DNA of 64,000 nucleotides, from contig OU452219.1 of NCBI GenBank assembly GCA_911728455.2, forward strand, positions 22,503,219 to 22,567,218, in the 5' to 3' direction. Of the stretch, positions 36,891-48,801 are shown one piece after another. The translations under genes and the position numbers were made by a program. Position 1 is the stretch's first letter, and each line of letters opens with the position of its first letter. The notes under the pieces are model-generated. The model was given only the letters and a program-made list of their open reading frames with translations. It was not told the DNA's origin and ran no database searches. This DNA comes from Marthasterias glacialis (taxonomy: Eukaryota; Echinodermata; Asteroidea; Forcipulatida; Asteriidae).

Positions 36891-37760
36891 GAGAGAAAAA
36901 AAAGGAAAAAAGGGTGCAGTTTGGTGAAGACTATATTTTCACGTTAGTTATCATATTTACCAAGAAGAAGTACACAAATCTTCCTTAAGGTGCTTCCTTA
37001 TCCACCCTGACAAGCTCCTTGTCATTAGTCTTGGCGGGTAAATTTCTGTACAATTTGTTCACACTCCGTGTGATAGTTAAGGTTCACTTCCATTGTCACT
37101 ATTTGCGAACATGACTTCATGTGTGACTGAGCCCACACTATTTATCCTGTGGTTTTCACAAGAGTATGGGTCATGGCCAGTTCCTCATTATCATAAAGGC
37201 CACATTGTTGTTCCTTGCACGTCGTCATCGTCATCATTATCCTTGTTTCGCTTTGAAAACCAGTACAGGCTGTCAATACAATCCATCTGAATCCAGTCAT
37301 AGAAAGCAGAGGTACATGTAGATGCACTCAAACCAGACATTTCTATAAATGTCGGAATTGCTTTACCATACACTCCATCTTGGTATTCCATACAAGCATT
37401 TTTCATGTCAATTCAACAGGTATTTCCACATTCAGTTGACCTTTTATCTTCCTAGCTCGTGTAGAGAAGTTTCTGTCACTGCTACTTCAGGAGAATTCAC
37501 AACACTGTAACAACAATGTTCCAATATGGAGACTTTACACTTTCCTTCACATGCATTGATATCATGAGATTTGAAGTTGCTGGTAAACTTCAGTCTTGCA
37601 TTTGCAAGAGATGCACGCTGTCAGAGAACGGATAGCTTAAGCTGGACTTTCACATGAACTCTGAATGGTTTGGTAGATCTCACAACTGCAGTATATCCCT
37701 TGAGTTTTGCCATAATTAGGTCTCATTTTATGAGTCTTTGTTGTCACCAGCTCCCATCAA

Positions 37761-40232
37761 TTAACACATAGAGATGGTCACATTGATACCAAGGTTGCCG
37801 TTTTCAGCAAAGAGTTGAGCAATGCTCGAATCAAAGACAAGACAGTCACTGTTCATAATGGCTGCTGCTACACCTTCATGGATGGAACGGGGTGTGGCCT
37901 CCCAAGACAGTCGTCTTCTGTGTCCATTCAGTTCAAGCCTAAAATAATTATAGAAGAAAAAACCATTCAGGGATGGATAACTCAGATTAGCACCAAAAAG
38001 TGGCCAATTCAGTCAGTTCAATTATTTGTATTACAAAAAGAGAAACCGTTTTAAACAGTTTGCATTCTTTAGTGAACTTTATAGTAACTTTTGATGAAGA
38101 GCTTGGTGCGTAGTACAAAGTAGCTCGAGTATAAATGTAACTGTTGGAAGGATGCCATCTTAATTTTAAAATTGATTGATTGATTGAAAATGATTTGATA
38201 TTTTACTGACAATTAGAAACAAATCCAAACAAATGATTTTCTGGGATGTTTTACACTCAACCTATATTAATTCTTGGTAAGTTGTATGAAAGCTATAATC
38301 TGCTGTCTTAATATAAAGCATGTACAATTTAAACCATCAAACCATAAAACATTTAAACCCAGTAAGTTAAAATATCCTACATACCTGTATGCAAAGTTTT
38401 CAGCCTGTTTACGTGTGCCAATGAGTTGAACGATAGCGAAGAATTGCTGAAGGCCGTCAAACTTCTCTTGTTTCTCTAAGACCAACATGAAGTGGTTACC
38501 GAAGCAGCTTTGCATCATGACCCAGTCTACCGCTCCTGGAAGGTTTATATCAGTTGCTAGGAATACTATATCTTCACCTGTAGACAGAGTTGTAGGAGAT
38601 ACGCAAAAGCAAACAGTCAGATTTTGAAATAGGGCAATAAGGGTTGATAACACTGCAGCGGATGTTAAAGATTGGCTGCTATCTGTCTCATGTTGCCTTT
38701 AGGCAGGAAAATCACATGTCGGACCATTGAATATCATCCACTGTGGTTATTAATGATGGATAAACCATGCCAGCCCGCAATATGATACCATGCGGTGAAT
38801 GCATCTACACAGTACACAGTCAACCCTCCTACTGTCTAACAATTCAATACCGTCCACTGTGGTTTTGAATGGACAAACCATGTCAGCCTTAAATATGATA
38901 TCGTGTGGTGAATGCATCTGCACAGTACACAGTCAACCCTCCTACAGTCTGACCATTCCACATCATCCACTTTGTGGTTTTGAATAATGGATAAACCATG
39001 CCAGTCTGCAATATGATATCATGTTGTGAATGCATATTAACATTACACAGTAAACCCTCCTACTGTCTGACCATTCAACATTCGATATCACCCACTATTA
39101 AATGGAATGATAGGTACATGTATAAAATATCATGTGGTGAAATGCAGACTGTCATAGTTAACCACTTTATTCCAAATGAAATAAATCATGAAACAAAATT
39201 ATGTTTTTCTGATCACATATTGCATCAACTAAAAGCACACTTGAGGTTATGCTCAATGTGACTCACCCTGCAGAGTGGTGATACTCTTGTGAGCATGATT
39301 AAGATGTGGCATAACTCGCTCCAGTGCTCCCTGCCACTTACAAGATGCACCGGGACATGGACAGGAGTACGGTCGAAACTCACAGGTCTCTTCATGTTCA
39401 GGTTTCTCAGTGTATGACATAGTAGCCATGCATCCTGAGGAAGAATACTTACAAGGAAACATCACAGTCTGGGCTACTTTCTCCATTGCTAGGTTACGTA
39501 TACTACCTGTAATGGTCAGTGAATGGTCTGGTTAGTTCACTTTAAATTACACCTTTTTGAACGAAATTATTTAGTGTTTTGGAATGAGACGTAGGCAGTT
39601 CATACAACATGTAAATGTTTAAAATATAACAGTTTAAAGGCATTGTTTTATTACAGGGGGAAAAAAACATTTGAACAGGATGAATATGTTTCTCATTTCT
39701 AAAATGATTTGTACAGCAATTTGTTAAGAATAAATTCATTACTAAACAACAAATCAAGTGCCATTTTATAAGGATTTTCTAAATAAAAACACCCATATAA
39801 GTTCACAGATCTTGTTATTTTGATAGAGCTTGATGTAAGAGGAAAATCTCAACTTTACACTATCAAAAAATCAAAACAAATAACTGACATAGTCTAGAAG
39901 CCAACTAATACCAAAAGAATCTAGATTAGAGTAAGATGTTCCCAGTAATTCAAAAGCAAATCTTGATATTATGGATATTATATTTTCTCTCTTGGAGTAG
40001 CCTTTTTAAACAGTTGAAAGTTTGGTTATTACTTACCAAGAGGCCCTCTACAAGTTGGGCAGCCGTTAAGCTTTGGTCTACAAGTTGAGCAGACAAGATG
40101 GCCGCTCTGACACTGTAGTATTGGTGGTAACACATAGTCAAAGCACACCGGGCACTCAAATAGCCCCGCCAGGTCCTGGTTGGTGGTGGGTGTGTGGCTA
40201 CGGGCTTTACTGGTCGTCGCTGGACAACTCAT
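37761..40232 (-). CDS. SIAH1: SIAH-family RING E3 ubiquitin-protein ligase
   Basis: Four coding exons join in phase: 40232-40037, 39506-39267, 38577-38385 and 37938-37761, giving 268 aa (SIAH1 is 282 aa). The C3HC4 RING has all ligands: C27, C30, C41, H45, C48, C51, C58 and C61. Two SIAH-type zinc fingers follow ([10 protein letters not shown]...[17 protein letters not shown]), then the substrate-binding TRAF-like domain with [18 protein letters not shown] and [12 protein letters not shown] at the end. SIAH proteins are dimeric E3 ligases that send substrates with a PxAxVxP motif to the proteasome; targets here are not visible. The start has A at -3. The exon is preceded by a TATGTAG acceptor, so an untranslated exon lies upstream. 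The split of a near-intronless vertebrate coding exon into four is notable. Paralogue assignment (SIAH1 versus SIAH2) is not possible; the invertebrate gene is probably pre-duplication. Confidence 0.95.
38715..39150 (+). repeat. Tandem repeat, about 115-bp unit, 3.5 copies
   Basis: The unit includes CCACTGTGGTTTTGAAT, GGATAAACCATGCCAG, GTGGTGAATGCATCT and CAGTCAACCCTCCTACTGTC. AATGCAT recurs at about 38798, 38911 and 39029. It lies in SIAH intron 2. Confidence 0.85.
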
Positions 40233-41444
40233 GGTTGTCAAATCAGCTTGGGTCTACATAGGAGAACACAGTAGGAAATATTTAATCAGAGGGTAATTGT
40301 GGAGATCCTGTTGACAAAATCGGATCAAGACTGTAAATGTTCATGGCATAATGTCATATTGCTACCCTGTGTATATGCTCAAAATTAAAGTCGGTAAAAA
40401 GCGTAAGGGTTCATGACCTGGGATTGTAACAACTTTGCCACAGGAATAAAATGTACAGCTGGTTCTGTATGATATAAATAACCAATCAGACAGGGAGCAA
40501 TATTGACAATTGATACCAGACATCTGATCCTTACCAGGCAGGCTACACATTGTGAGTGTACAAGTCCCTGTGCATGTGACCTCATCATTTATAAACACTT
40601 TATTTTGGTTGAATTACTTGAATTTTACTCAATCTTACTTCTGATGAAAATACTAATTTTTCCATTTTAATAGAAGATTTCATTTTTTGTGTGTGAACAT
40701 TAGTACCTCATAAAACAATTTTCTTTAAATACAGTATTATGACACCAATTCCTTGCTCTGTGACCAGTTTCAATATTGCCATATAAGTACAAATTAAGTA
40801 TGGTACATGTAAGACTCCAATACGAATGACAAACCTGAAACTAAAATATGAAACCTAAACTGATTTAATACAATCACCTTGGAACCTGAACGAATACTGC
40901 AAATTCTGTGAAGAAATTCAGACAGTTGTGAGTAATGACACTGAGTCAGCATCCTTGACCGTAATAGGTAACCTTTTAAGGAATGAACCCAATAAGGGTC
41001 AGAAGACATATCAAAGGCCATTTGCCATATGCATAGGTAAGAACATGGATAGCCCCTGGCTGCATACAAGCAACTCTATGTAAATTAGCTACTACATATT
41101 CAATATAATATAATTTATTAATAAGATGGAGCTTTGTCCCCATTCCAATCTGTTGAATACAGTACATGTATGTAAGGTCATGTCAATTCTCAAGAAAACC
41201 CTAGCTATAAACAATGTGCCATATGTACAGTGCAAGTTCGGTTACTACAACATACATCATGAAGAATTTGGCTGTCTTATTGTGGTTTTCATGACTCAGA
41301 CTGTCAGACTCTCAAATCATAAACAGATTATGTTCATCAGTCGAGCCAGCCAGTCCCCAAGCCACCACCTCTTAAAAATAACTTTGATGACTACCACACC
41401 AAGTGGCTAGGATTCTGGTTGAAAATTACTTTTAAATACCACCA

Positions 41445-41641
41445 GGGCCCAATTTCATAGAGCTTCTTAAAAGCAGAGAGTTTTGCTTAACAATTTTCTT
41501 TCTGACGAAAACTGAGCAGGGAAACATTCAAAGATGGCACATAATATGATGGTGGTTTGGCTGGTTATCTTATTCTGGTCAAGCAAAATTGTTGTGTGCT
41601 TAGCTGCTTTTGTGCTTAAGCAGCTCTACGAAATTGGGCCC
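41445..41641. mobile_element. MITE-like element, GGGCCCAATTT family, copy 2
   Basis: Both ends are the inverted repeat GGGCCCAATTTCATAGAGCT / AGCTCTACGAAATTGGGCCC. The core has GTGTGCTTAGCTGCTTTTGT-type inverted segments like copies at 2133-2310 and 55659-55849. This is the best-preserved copy. Confidence 0.75.
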
Positions 41642-41743
41642 AGATGAGGAGCAAGATTGACGGAGAAAATAATAAAATATTTCCTAAATTTATGACAACA
41701 AATTACATACTCTTTAATTTAATTGCACAACAATAGAAAGTTT

Positions 41744-41926
41744 CAGGCCTGATGTTTCACAGAGGGAATAGAGACAATTGCCTCCATCATGCCCCATGGT
41801 CATTGCCTTGATGCCCCTTGAAATTTTCCTGTAGAAATTTAAATTTAGTTATAGGCCTATGCGCTCTACAAAGGAAAAAGTACAATTAGTACTTTGCCCT
41901 TTAACCAGAATGAAACTTGAGGCCTT
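41744..41926 (+). mobile_element. CAGGCCTG-ended element, copy 4 of 6
   Basis: Starts CAGGCCTGATGTTTCACAGA and ends TTGAGGCCTTG. It shares CCTCCATCATGCCCC, TCATTGCCTTG and ACTTTGCCCTTTAACC with its family. It lies only about 270 bp from copy 5 in the same orientation. Confidence 0.6.
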
Positions 41927-42195
41927 GTTTTAAATACAGGTACATGTACAGTAGTTAAAACCAAAACAAAAACACAAAACAAGGTCATTTAGTTTGAACG
42001 TAACTGTGTCAAGCAACTTAAGATTTTACAGGAAGTAAGGAGCTGAAGCTAAAAACAAAACTCTGTTTAAAATTACACAAACAGGAAAATCTAAGGTCAC
42101 GATATTTGTTTGCCTAAGATGAGCTGGCATACACGTACATTATAAATGAAACAAGTGGTGGAATTTTGCTGAAGTTCTGACCTTACTGAGTGATG

Positions 42196-42372
42196 CAGGC
42201 CTGATACTTCACGAAGGCAACAGAGGCAATTACCTCAGTTGCCCCTGGTCATTGCCTTGGTGCCCTTGAAATGTTCCAATAGAAATTTACAATTTCCTCA
42301 TAGAGGTGCCCTTTACCAAGGAGAAAATGCCTTGGTGCCCTTGCCCTTTCAAGAATGAAGCAATCAGGCCTG
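42196..42372 (+). mobile_element. CAGGCCTG-ended element, copy 5 of 6
   Basis: Starts CAGGCCTGATACTTCACGAA and ends AATCAGGCCTG. It is the best-preserved copy, with perfect inverted CAGGCCTG ends and internal TTGCCCCTGGTCATTGCC and CCTTGGTGCCCTTG repeats. Confidence 0.65.
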
Positions 42373-42599
42373 GTGATGTATTCTTTGAAGTATGTACATG
42401 TGCTTTCCTTGGTATATTTCTCTTTAAAACTGGAAGCAAAGATGACTTCAAAACATGCTTTACAAAAATCATGTTCTTAATAATTTCATGTCACATTTCA
42501 AGTCAGGGATTTTATCATTTAAGCATAGTGTCACAGAAGCACTTCATTTTTGTTATTTTTTTGGTGGCATTTTTGTTTTTATAAATCCATTCATAAATA

Positions 42600-42700
42600 T
42601 TTTGCAGTTACATTTGTCTCCATATTATTACCCTCACTGTATTTCCTTTATGTTAACATGGATAATGTGGAAATAAATGTAATTTGAATTGAATTGGAAG
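42600..42700 (+). mobile_element. Likely non-LTR element 3' tail
   Basis: CATGGATAATGTGGAAATAA followed by TTGAATTGAATTG resembles 26940-27045 in APMAP intron 6. Only the tail is recognisable. Confidence 0.35.
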
Positions 42701-43923
42701 AGCCCTTTGAAGTTGTGCAATTTTTCCAGAATACCAGCTGTCTGTAACATTAAAGCATTCTGGAAATCAACAGGGAGGTCAAATACAGTGCAATCGGTGA
42801 TGTCATTTTTCTGAAAATAGCTGAAGAGACCCTGGGTTTAGAGAGTCACAAGAGACTTCAAGAAACAAACATGATTCTCAAGATGGGCAACCATCTGCTT
42901 CATCTTCTATCAATCATCAAGGTGCATTATATACCTCCATGCTTTATGGTATGGTTTGCTGGATGCTCATTGACAGTTTGGCACATATGTGTATTAATGT
43001 CTCCAACCCAAAATTTACAAGAAATAGTAATTAGTAAAACAAAATTAACCTTGGAGAAAGATTCTGCTAGGGTTGAAACGTGAGGCCATTAACAATTTTT
43101 TGTAATAATACACCGCATGATTTTTGCCCAGCTAATAATTTGCTTCCTAATTCATTTGTTATTTATTACTTATTTTATCAGGGTCAATTGTCTCCCACAG
43201 TGCCCTAATAATGATACAGACATCGTTTAAGTAGCATTTTTGAAAAAAAAACCCAAATAAATTTGATGAAATGCCCAGCTTCCTCATAAAGAAAACTAAG
43301 GAAAGGCCTTGGAATACTACAAATGTTTGTATTCACTACACCTGAATTTTACATGTACTTTATATTGATTAATTGATTAATTGATTTGGTTTTTTTTCAG
43401 AAATGCACGTCAAATGTACATACATGTACATGGCAAAATTATCTCAGTAAAAAAGTAAAATGAATTTAAAGAATGAGTTTATTTCGAAGCAGACATTTCA
43501 AAAGTCAAAACTCAAAACATAACTGCAAGTGCAAGATGTATGTAGGATTTGTTTACATCTAAAATTTAGAGCATTGCCAGCTATTGCATGAAGGCAAGTT
43601 CAAAAGAAGTCACAGTTATGATAAACGACAAGACTGTGGTTTTTAGTCCTAACCTGAAAATAGGCCTGTGGAATATAGCTCTCTTTCCACTTATGCTATT
43701 GCTTATTTCTGTGAAATACCTCACCCCCCCCCCCCACCTCAATTAAGATTCTAAACTACACCGATAAAGGGCGCCTTTAAAATGATATTTCATAACCCCA
43801 TTCAGAAAGGCATGATGTCTTTGTAAAAAAAAAAAATCTTCAAAAGATGATATTTCATCAACAACATTACACCAAAATCGATTCTTGTCATTTGATTGGC
43901 AGATTGTAGGTCAGTGTGTAGAT

Positions 43924-44024
43924 CCAGTAACTGGGGCGCTGTACTCCTTTTTTTAAAGTTTTGACTTGGACGGTCATAAGACCGTCCAAGTCAAAATTTC
44001 AAAATAAGGAGTACAAGTCAGGGA
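43924..44024. mobile_element. Hairpin element related to 20222-20303
   Basis: CCAGTAACTGGGGCGCTGTA and CTCCTTTTTT match the other copy. The centre is a perfect 17-bp stem: TTTTGACTTGGACGGTC and its complement around ATAA. Confidence 0.7.
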
Positions 44025-44815
44025 GCATTCATTAATCAAACCGTACATGCCATGTAATTTTTTTCAAAACAAACTGGCTACTACTATTACTAAGTACATT
44101 AGAGAAAAAATTAATAGTTTATTTACTGGCATAAAATCAACAGTAACAGGTTGCAATCTAAAATTGATCCAATCGTTTTGAAACTAGGAAAATTAACATA
44201 AAAATATTTTCATCTAGTGCTTTCAAATGGAAGTTAATTTGAGCTATTTTCTTTTATCCGTTTTTTATCCGCGATAATTTCAACCTGGAACCAAACAAGA
44301 TATCCAGAACTAGGAAAACAAATGTAAACTAAAACAAGTAAAAGTGTTTATATTTTTATAATAACATTATTTTAAAAAAAATTAAAAATGCCTAACACTA
44401 ACACTTAACAACACCTAAGAATCAATAAGATCAAAAGAATGAAAAGAATATAAGCATTTATAATGGAATTAAAAAATTGAGCATTAAATGAATAAAATGT
44501 GTCCTCATTTATTTTGTTTAGTTAAAAAAGCTTTTATGTATAATTATAGCCTCTGACAATATATGATGAGTATTGGAACTGTTACTTTGTTAGTGTTAAT
44601 ACTAAAATACATTATCACACTAACATCACAGTGTGGCCGAGCAAAGCTCACTTTCACGGCCCTCATAAACATTGAATGGGTTTCTTTCAGACTACACACT
44701 TCGCATAGTCATTGCACGGACAAATAATGACAATTACCCAGGAGTGTTGCAAGCGACATAACCACTATTTCACAAATTATTAAAACAATCTAGTGAACTC
44801 ACTTGTGCTACTTAC

Positions 44816-44945
44816 AAAACTGAAGCGGTTTTAAAAAGTGGAGAAACACAACAGCTTCATGTAGGCCAAATAAAGTGGAAAAAACAAAGTTGGGAGCAAG
44901 AGCCAAGAGGGATCTCGGAGACACAGACAGACACACCACCAGCCT
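44816..44945 (-). other. Candidate untranslated exon of SIAH
   Basis: On the minus strand CTTCAGTTTT is followed by GTAAGTAGC, a good donor near 44815, downstream of a CpG-rich stretch at 45240-45345. The upstream edge is unknown. Inferred from splice signal only. Confidence 0.25.
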
Positions 44946-45059
44946 GTGTGTATAATAATAAAGCAACGTACTGTAGTACCAATGATTTTGTGCATTATAT
45001 ACAGCACGGTTCCGCGTACCAGCCAAGTAAGGAAGTTCATCACACCGTTGATGAATAGT

Positions 45060-45170
45060 GTACATGTACATCTAATTGTATGTATACAGCTAAGCGTGTA
45101 CATGTACATTATGCATGTACATGTACCATCTATATGACATGTACACACATACACACATGTACATGTATAT
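45060..45170. repeat. Palindromic TGTACATG repeat cluster
   Basis: TGTACATGTACAT and related words recur about six times in 110 bp, partly mixed with ACACATAC. It is a simple-sequence region. Confidence 0.8.
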
Positions 45171-45239
45171 ACATTGTTTTGTACACAAACATAGTAGATG
45201 CAAATGTACTGTATGTATACAGCTACATTCATGATGCAT

Positions 45240-45345
45240 TCATCGTGCTGCCGGCGGGCCGCCTGCTTGAATTTAATTTTGTGAGGCGCCGTCTTAGAGA
45301 CACTGCGCCGAACGAGGAGGGCCCAGGGCGTACAACTTATTACTA
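45240..45345 (-). promoter_or_regulatory. CpG-rich stretch, possible SIAH promoter
   Basis: CGGCGGGCCGCC, GGCGCCGTC and GCGCCGAACGAGG give CpG density far above the surroundings. It lies upstream of a candidate SIAH leader exon. Composition is seen; promoter function is inferred. Confidence 0.3.
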
Positions 45346-45429
45346 TAGTAATATTAGACGCAATACGTAAGGAAAACTGAACAAACCAAAAATGACAGGT
45401 AATATTAAGTCAACATTGTTATAATAAGC

Positions 45430-45697
45430 AGATACTGCTGGCAAATTTCTTTGCTAAGCAAAAATGAGTGGGGCACCAGTCGCAACAATGACAACTTTAT
45501 GGAATTTCTTGTTGGTAGCTTTTTGTACTTACAAGCTTTATGAAGAATATATTGCTTAACCATTTTCGACTGAATAAAAATTAAGCAAGATATACACAGT
45601 TAGGGACGGCATTTGACCGATAACCGTATTCGTGCATGCATGGTAGGCATAATTTTGTTGTGCTTTTGGTGCTTAAGCAGCTATAATTTTGGGCCCA
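45430..45697. mobile_element. MITE-like element, GGGCCCAATTT family, copy 3 (degraded)
   Basis: The right end reads GCTTAAGCAGCTATAATTTT then GGGCCC, as in the other copies. The left end is eroded; TTTGCTAAGCAAAAATGAGT and GGCACCAGTCGCAACAATGA match the family core. Confidence 0.5.
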
Positions 45698-47099
45698 GTA
45701 TTACCATACATCTCCCTAGTGGTGGGATGATAAGGGTTAGAAAGAGGGCAGGCATGGGGGGAGGAGGGGCACCTGAGAAGTGTTTTAGTCGGGAGCAGCC
45801 AACGCACAAGTGTGTAATGGCCTGTTATCTTTTAATAAGTCTGGAGTAAGTGCTCAATCGCTCTTCCAGAGGGTTGGAGAGGAATTTTCAGATTTTTACC
45901 CCCCTGTTTTTTTAATCTTTTCCGTTTCACCAAGATATGTGACCGGTCATTGTTAATTTAATACCAGAATCTGATTAAAATGTATAAGTTGTGAATCATT
46001 CATATTTTTTTTTTCATTTTACAAAATCCAAATATGTATCAGTAGTCAAATCAATACATATTAAATATTGATTTTAAAAAGTATATTTGATGAACAGAAA
46101 CAAGTTTTAAACAAATAATGTTGTTTCATCGCAACAAGGAAAGTGTCTCATTTTAAGTTAAAGCAGCATTTTGTCATCATCTTCTCTGTACAGGTATCTT
46201 CAGGCATAGGGGCCATAGTGCTCGTTTCTTTTGGGGTCCTTACTTTCATTAGCAGATAGGGGAAATAGATGAGTAGAATAATAGGATTGTGTATAGAGAA
46301 TTGATCTTGCGAGCACATAAAGATTGTCTAGTAGCCGTTAATTAAAGTTGTATGGCTATATTTTCACCGAAATGGTAAATCGTTTGTTTTATAATTTTTT
46401 ATGTGAACGAATTTTGACATAATAATGCTGTTTTTAAACAAAAACATACAAAATGCACGGACAATGCACAAAATTCACGTAGGCCTATACCACTTACCAT
46501 TGGCAGATTTTTTTCTCGTTTAATAACCAAACGGGAAGATTCGTATATTGCATTATATTTCAAGTTTTGTTAAAAGTTCGGTTCGGCCAACTCTATCCCA
46601 TAGGCCAACCGGCCGCAGGCCGCTCCAAATTTCGGGTACGTACAACAGTAGGTGTTATCATCAGGTCTTATTCTATCTTTAGTTTGAATTATTAGCCCAA
46701 TCTTTCGATTGGGCAGCAAAAAATTAGTCTATAGACTCATTAAGTTGTTCCTCTGCACGGAAATCTTTAGTAAAAGGCGAAAGATTTATGCGAATGCAGT
46801 GAAACCAGAGTGACAAATAACATGTGAACCATGGTAGCCTTCAATCAACTGTAGACTTAACTTCATGGTGGGTTACGACATTAAATTATAAAATCAACGT
46901 TTAAGTTGCGCTATTCCATTAAATCGATAGAAATATTATTTAAATACTCATTAAATCATGTTGTTACTTATTCATAGCTCTGTAATATGTATTTTTTCAA
47001 AAATATAATTTAATCATGCCCGTTTCGCCGCATGTTTCTACGCCCCACGTTATGCATGTAATGTTAACATTGAAATTTAAATATTCATGAATATCCATC

Positions 47100-47165
47100 A
47101 CTGCACCCCGCGCGTGCGCACTACGCTGGGGGCGGATGGGGGAGCAGCGCGCTCCGTCTGATCCT
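47100..47165. promoter_or_regulatory. CpG-rich stretch with NRF1-type site
   Basis: CGCGCGTGCGCA at 47109-47120 matches the NRF1 consensus on the minus strand (YGCGCAYGCGCR). GGGGGCGGAT next to it resembles an SP1 site. It lies between the divergent SIAH and CFAP97D-annexin genes and could serve either. Function is inferred. Confidence 0.35.
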
Positions 47166-48801
47166 CTGCATGCAGCTATAGCCGATTTGACTTACAGTGT
47201 ACTTTTTCTTTCTTTACGCCTCTAAAACGTGACCGCGAATTTGATGGAATTTCAACATTTTGGGGTGTGTGCTTATTGAATCATGATTGAACTAGAACGT
47301 GATTTTTAATCAACTCTTGTAATTTTGATTACAACTATTGGAAAATATCCGTTGTCAAATCTATCGCTTCTGAAGTTTTCTAGAAAACGCTAGATTGTTG
47401 AAACAGTGTGGTCGGTGATTTGGGGCAAGAGTGGCATTCCTTCAGTTTTTCAATCATGTCGTATTCACCATGGTTGTCCTGATTCATGATAATACTTTAT
47501 TTTTACTTTGATACGTTGGTTGTATCTTGGATAGAGCTCCATGGTTGTATGAGGACCGCCGACCTTTGTCACTTATTGTAAGCATAGCTAATCCCCTCTT
47601 TAAAAAATATTTGTTGGTCAATAATCCTCCAGACAACAATGGCCACCTAAAAGCTCAATCAGCAATGTGCTATAAAAAAATGTACTAGACTTGGGTGGGT
47701 GAGTGCGTTCCGCCTCGCCCTTGATGGGGCAGATGCTACGACATGCTTTATGATGCATAATGCCAAATGTTAGAGCCATAACGTGGTATTTTGTGCTGTT
47801 TAGAGTTGGTTTCCACATGGCTTTCCACTTATCATATGATGTTATCTGTGTTTGAATGAGTCGATTTCAAAAGATGGCACTTCACAACTTCCGTAGTTCC
47901 CCGACATTCATAGTTTATTTATTTATTTATGCGCTTTTACAGGGTAACCATAGAGCTGATAACCTATAGTCTGCAGACCGGGCAAAAACTGCTGCTTTAT
48001 TTATTTGATTATATATTTTTATTAAAGAGCCATATTAAAATAAAATATTCACTTTGAACGCCTTCAAAAGAGGTCATTGTTTTTATTGGATCAAATCTAA
48101 TGAAGTTACTTTTTAAATTCGATGCATGTAGTGAACAAAAACAGGTACCATCTGGAAATTGAAATACCGTGGAACAGTGCAAACCTAGAGTTTCTACAAC
48201 TTAAGAAAAGTATCGTTTGGATATTTTTATTTGATATTTCTGTTTGATATCTTGAAGAATATACATATTTATACATTTCCACCTTCTGTTTGATAATTGG
48301 CTTTGATAAAACAAAGTGTTTTCGTAATAACTGGAGGCAAAATTTTAACGAATTTCCCACTGCATTTTGTTACATGTTGGCGCGCCATAGTTGACGGTCA
48401 ATCAATCAACAACTCAGTCTCGTGAAGCCGCACACCACACACACATAGCGCACCAACATTCGCTATCGCACCGGGTTGTGCATAGCGAAGCGACGGAATT
48501 GATTTTTGCTAAATAATTTATAAACAATGTATGTATTTTTCTTAGAATTGTCACCATACCTCATTCAAGAGGATTGACTGGTTTAGAGGAAGTTGAGTAG
48601 CAGGTATATTTGACGATACAGCTGTTCCTTCGACTCGAGGACGTCCACAACTCACAAGTCGGCAGAACCACAAAGTTTTAAATTGGCCTAGTTTACTTAA
48701 AAATGGATGGAGTATTCACACGCTACTGAAATGAGTTCTATTTCTACCTTGTGTCAAACTTCAAATGTTTTGTTGATGAAATTCAAGGATTTTTAACAAG
48801 C

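Larger units (their letters stand above)
29978..37760. other. Spacer between APMAP-like and SIAH genes (tail to tail)
   Basis: No coding exon is supported. The left part is APMAP 3' UTR, probably to about 30215, and the right part is probably SIAH 3' UTR. Two DNA elements lie here (32511-32865 and 34073-34282). The rest is AT-rich, with short unconvincing frames. Confidence 0.55.
40233..48801. other. Spacer between divergent SIAH and CFAP97D-annexin genes
   Basis: No coding exon is supported. It contains MITE-like elements at 41445-41641, 41744-41926, 42196-42372, 43924-44024 and about 45430-45697, a non-LTR tail near 42600-42700, TGTACATG repeats at 45060-45165, and CpG-rich stretches at 45240-45345 and 47100-47165 that could be promoters. 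Untranslated exons of both genes should lie here. Confidence 0.5.

Noticed and set aside
45080..45370. 96-aa frame across 45080-45370 and its 133-aa antisense partner
   Set aside because: Both are driven by the TGTACATG simple repeat and lack any domain.
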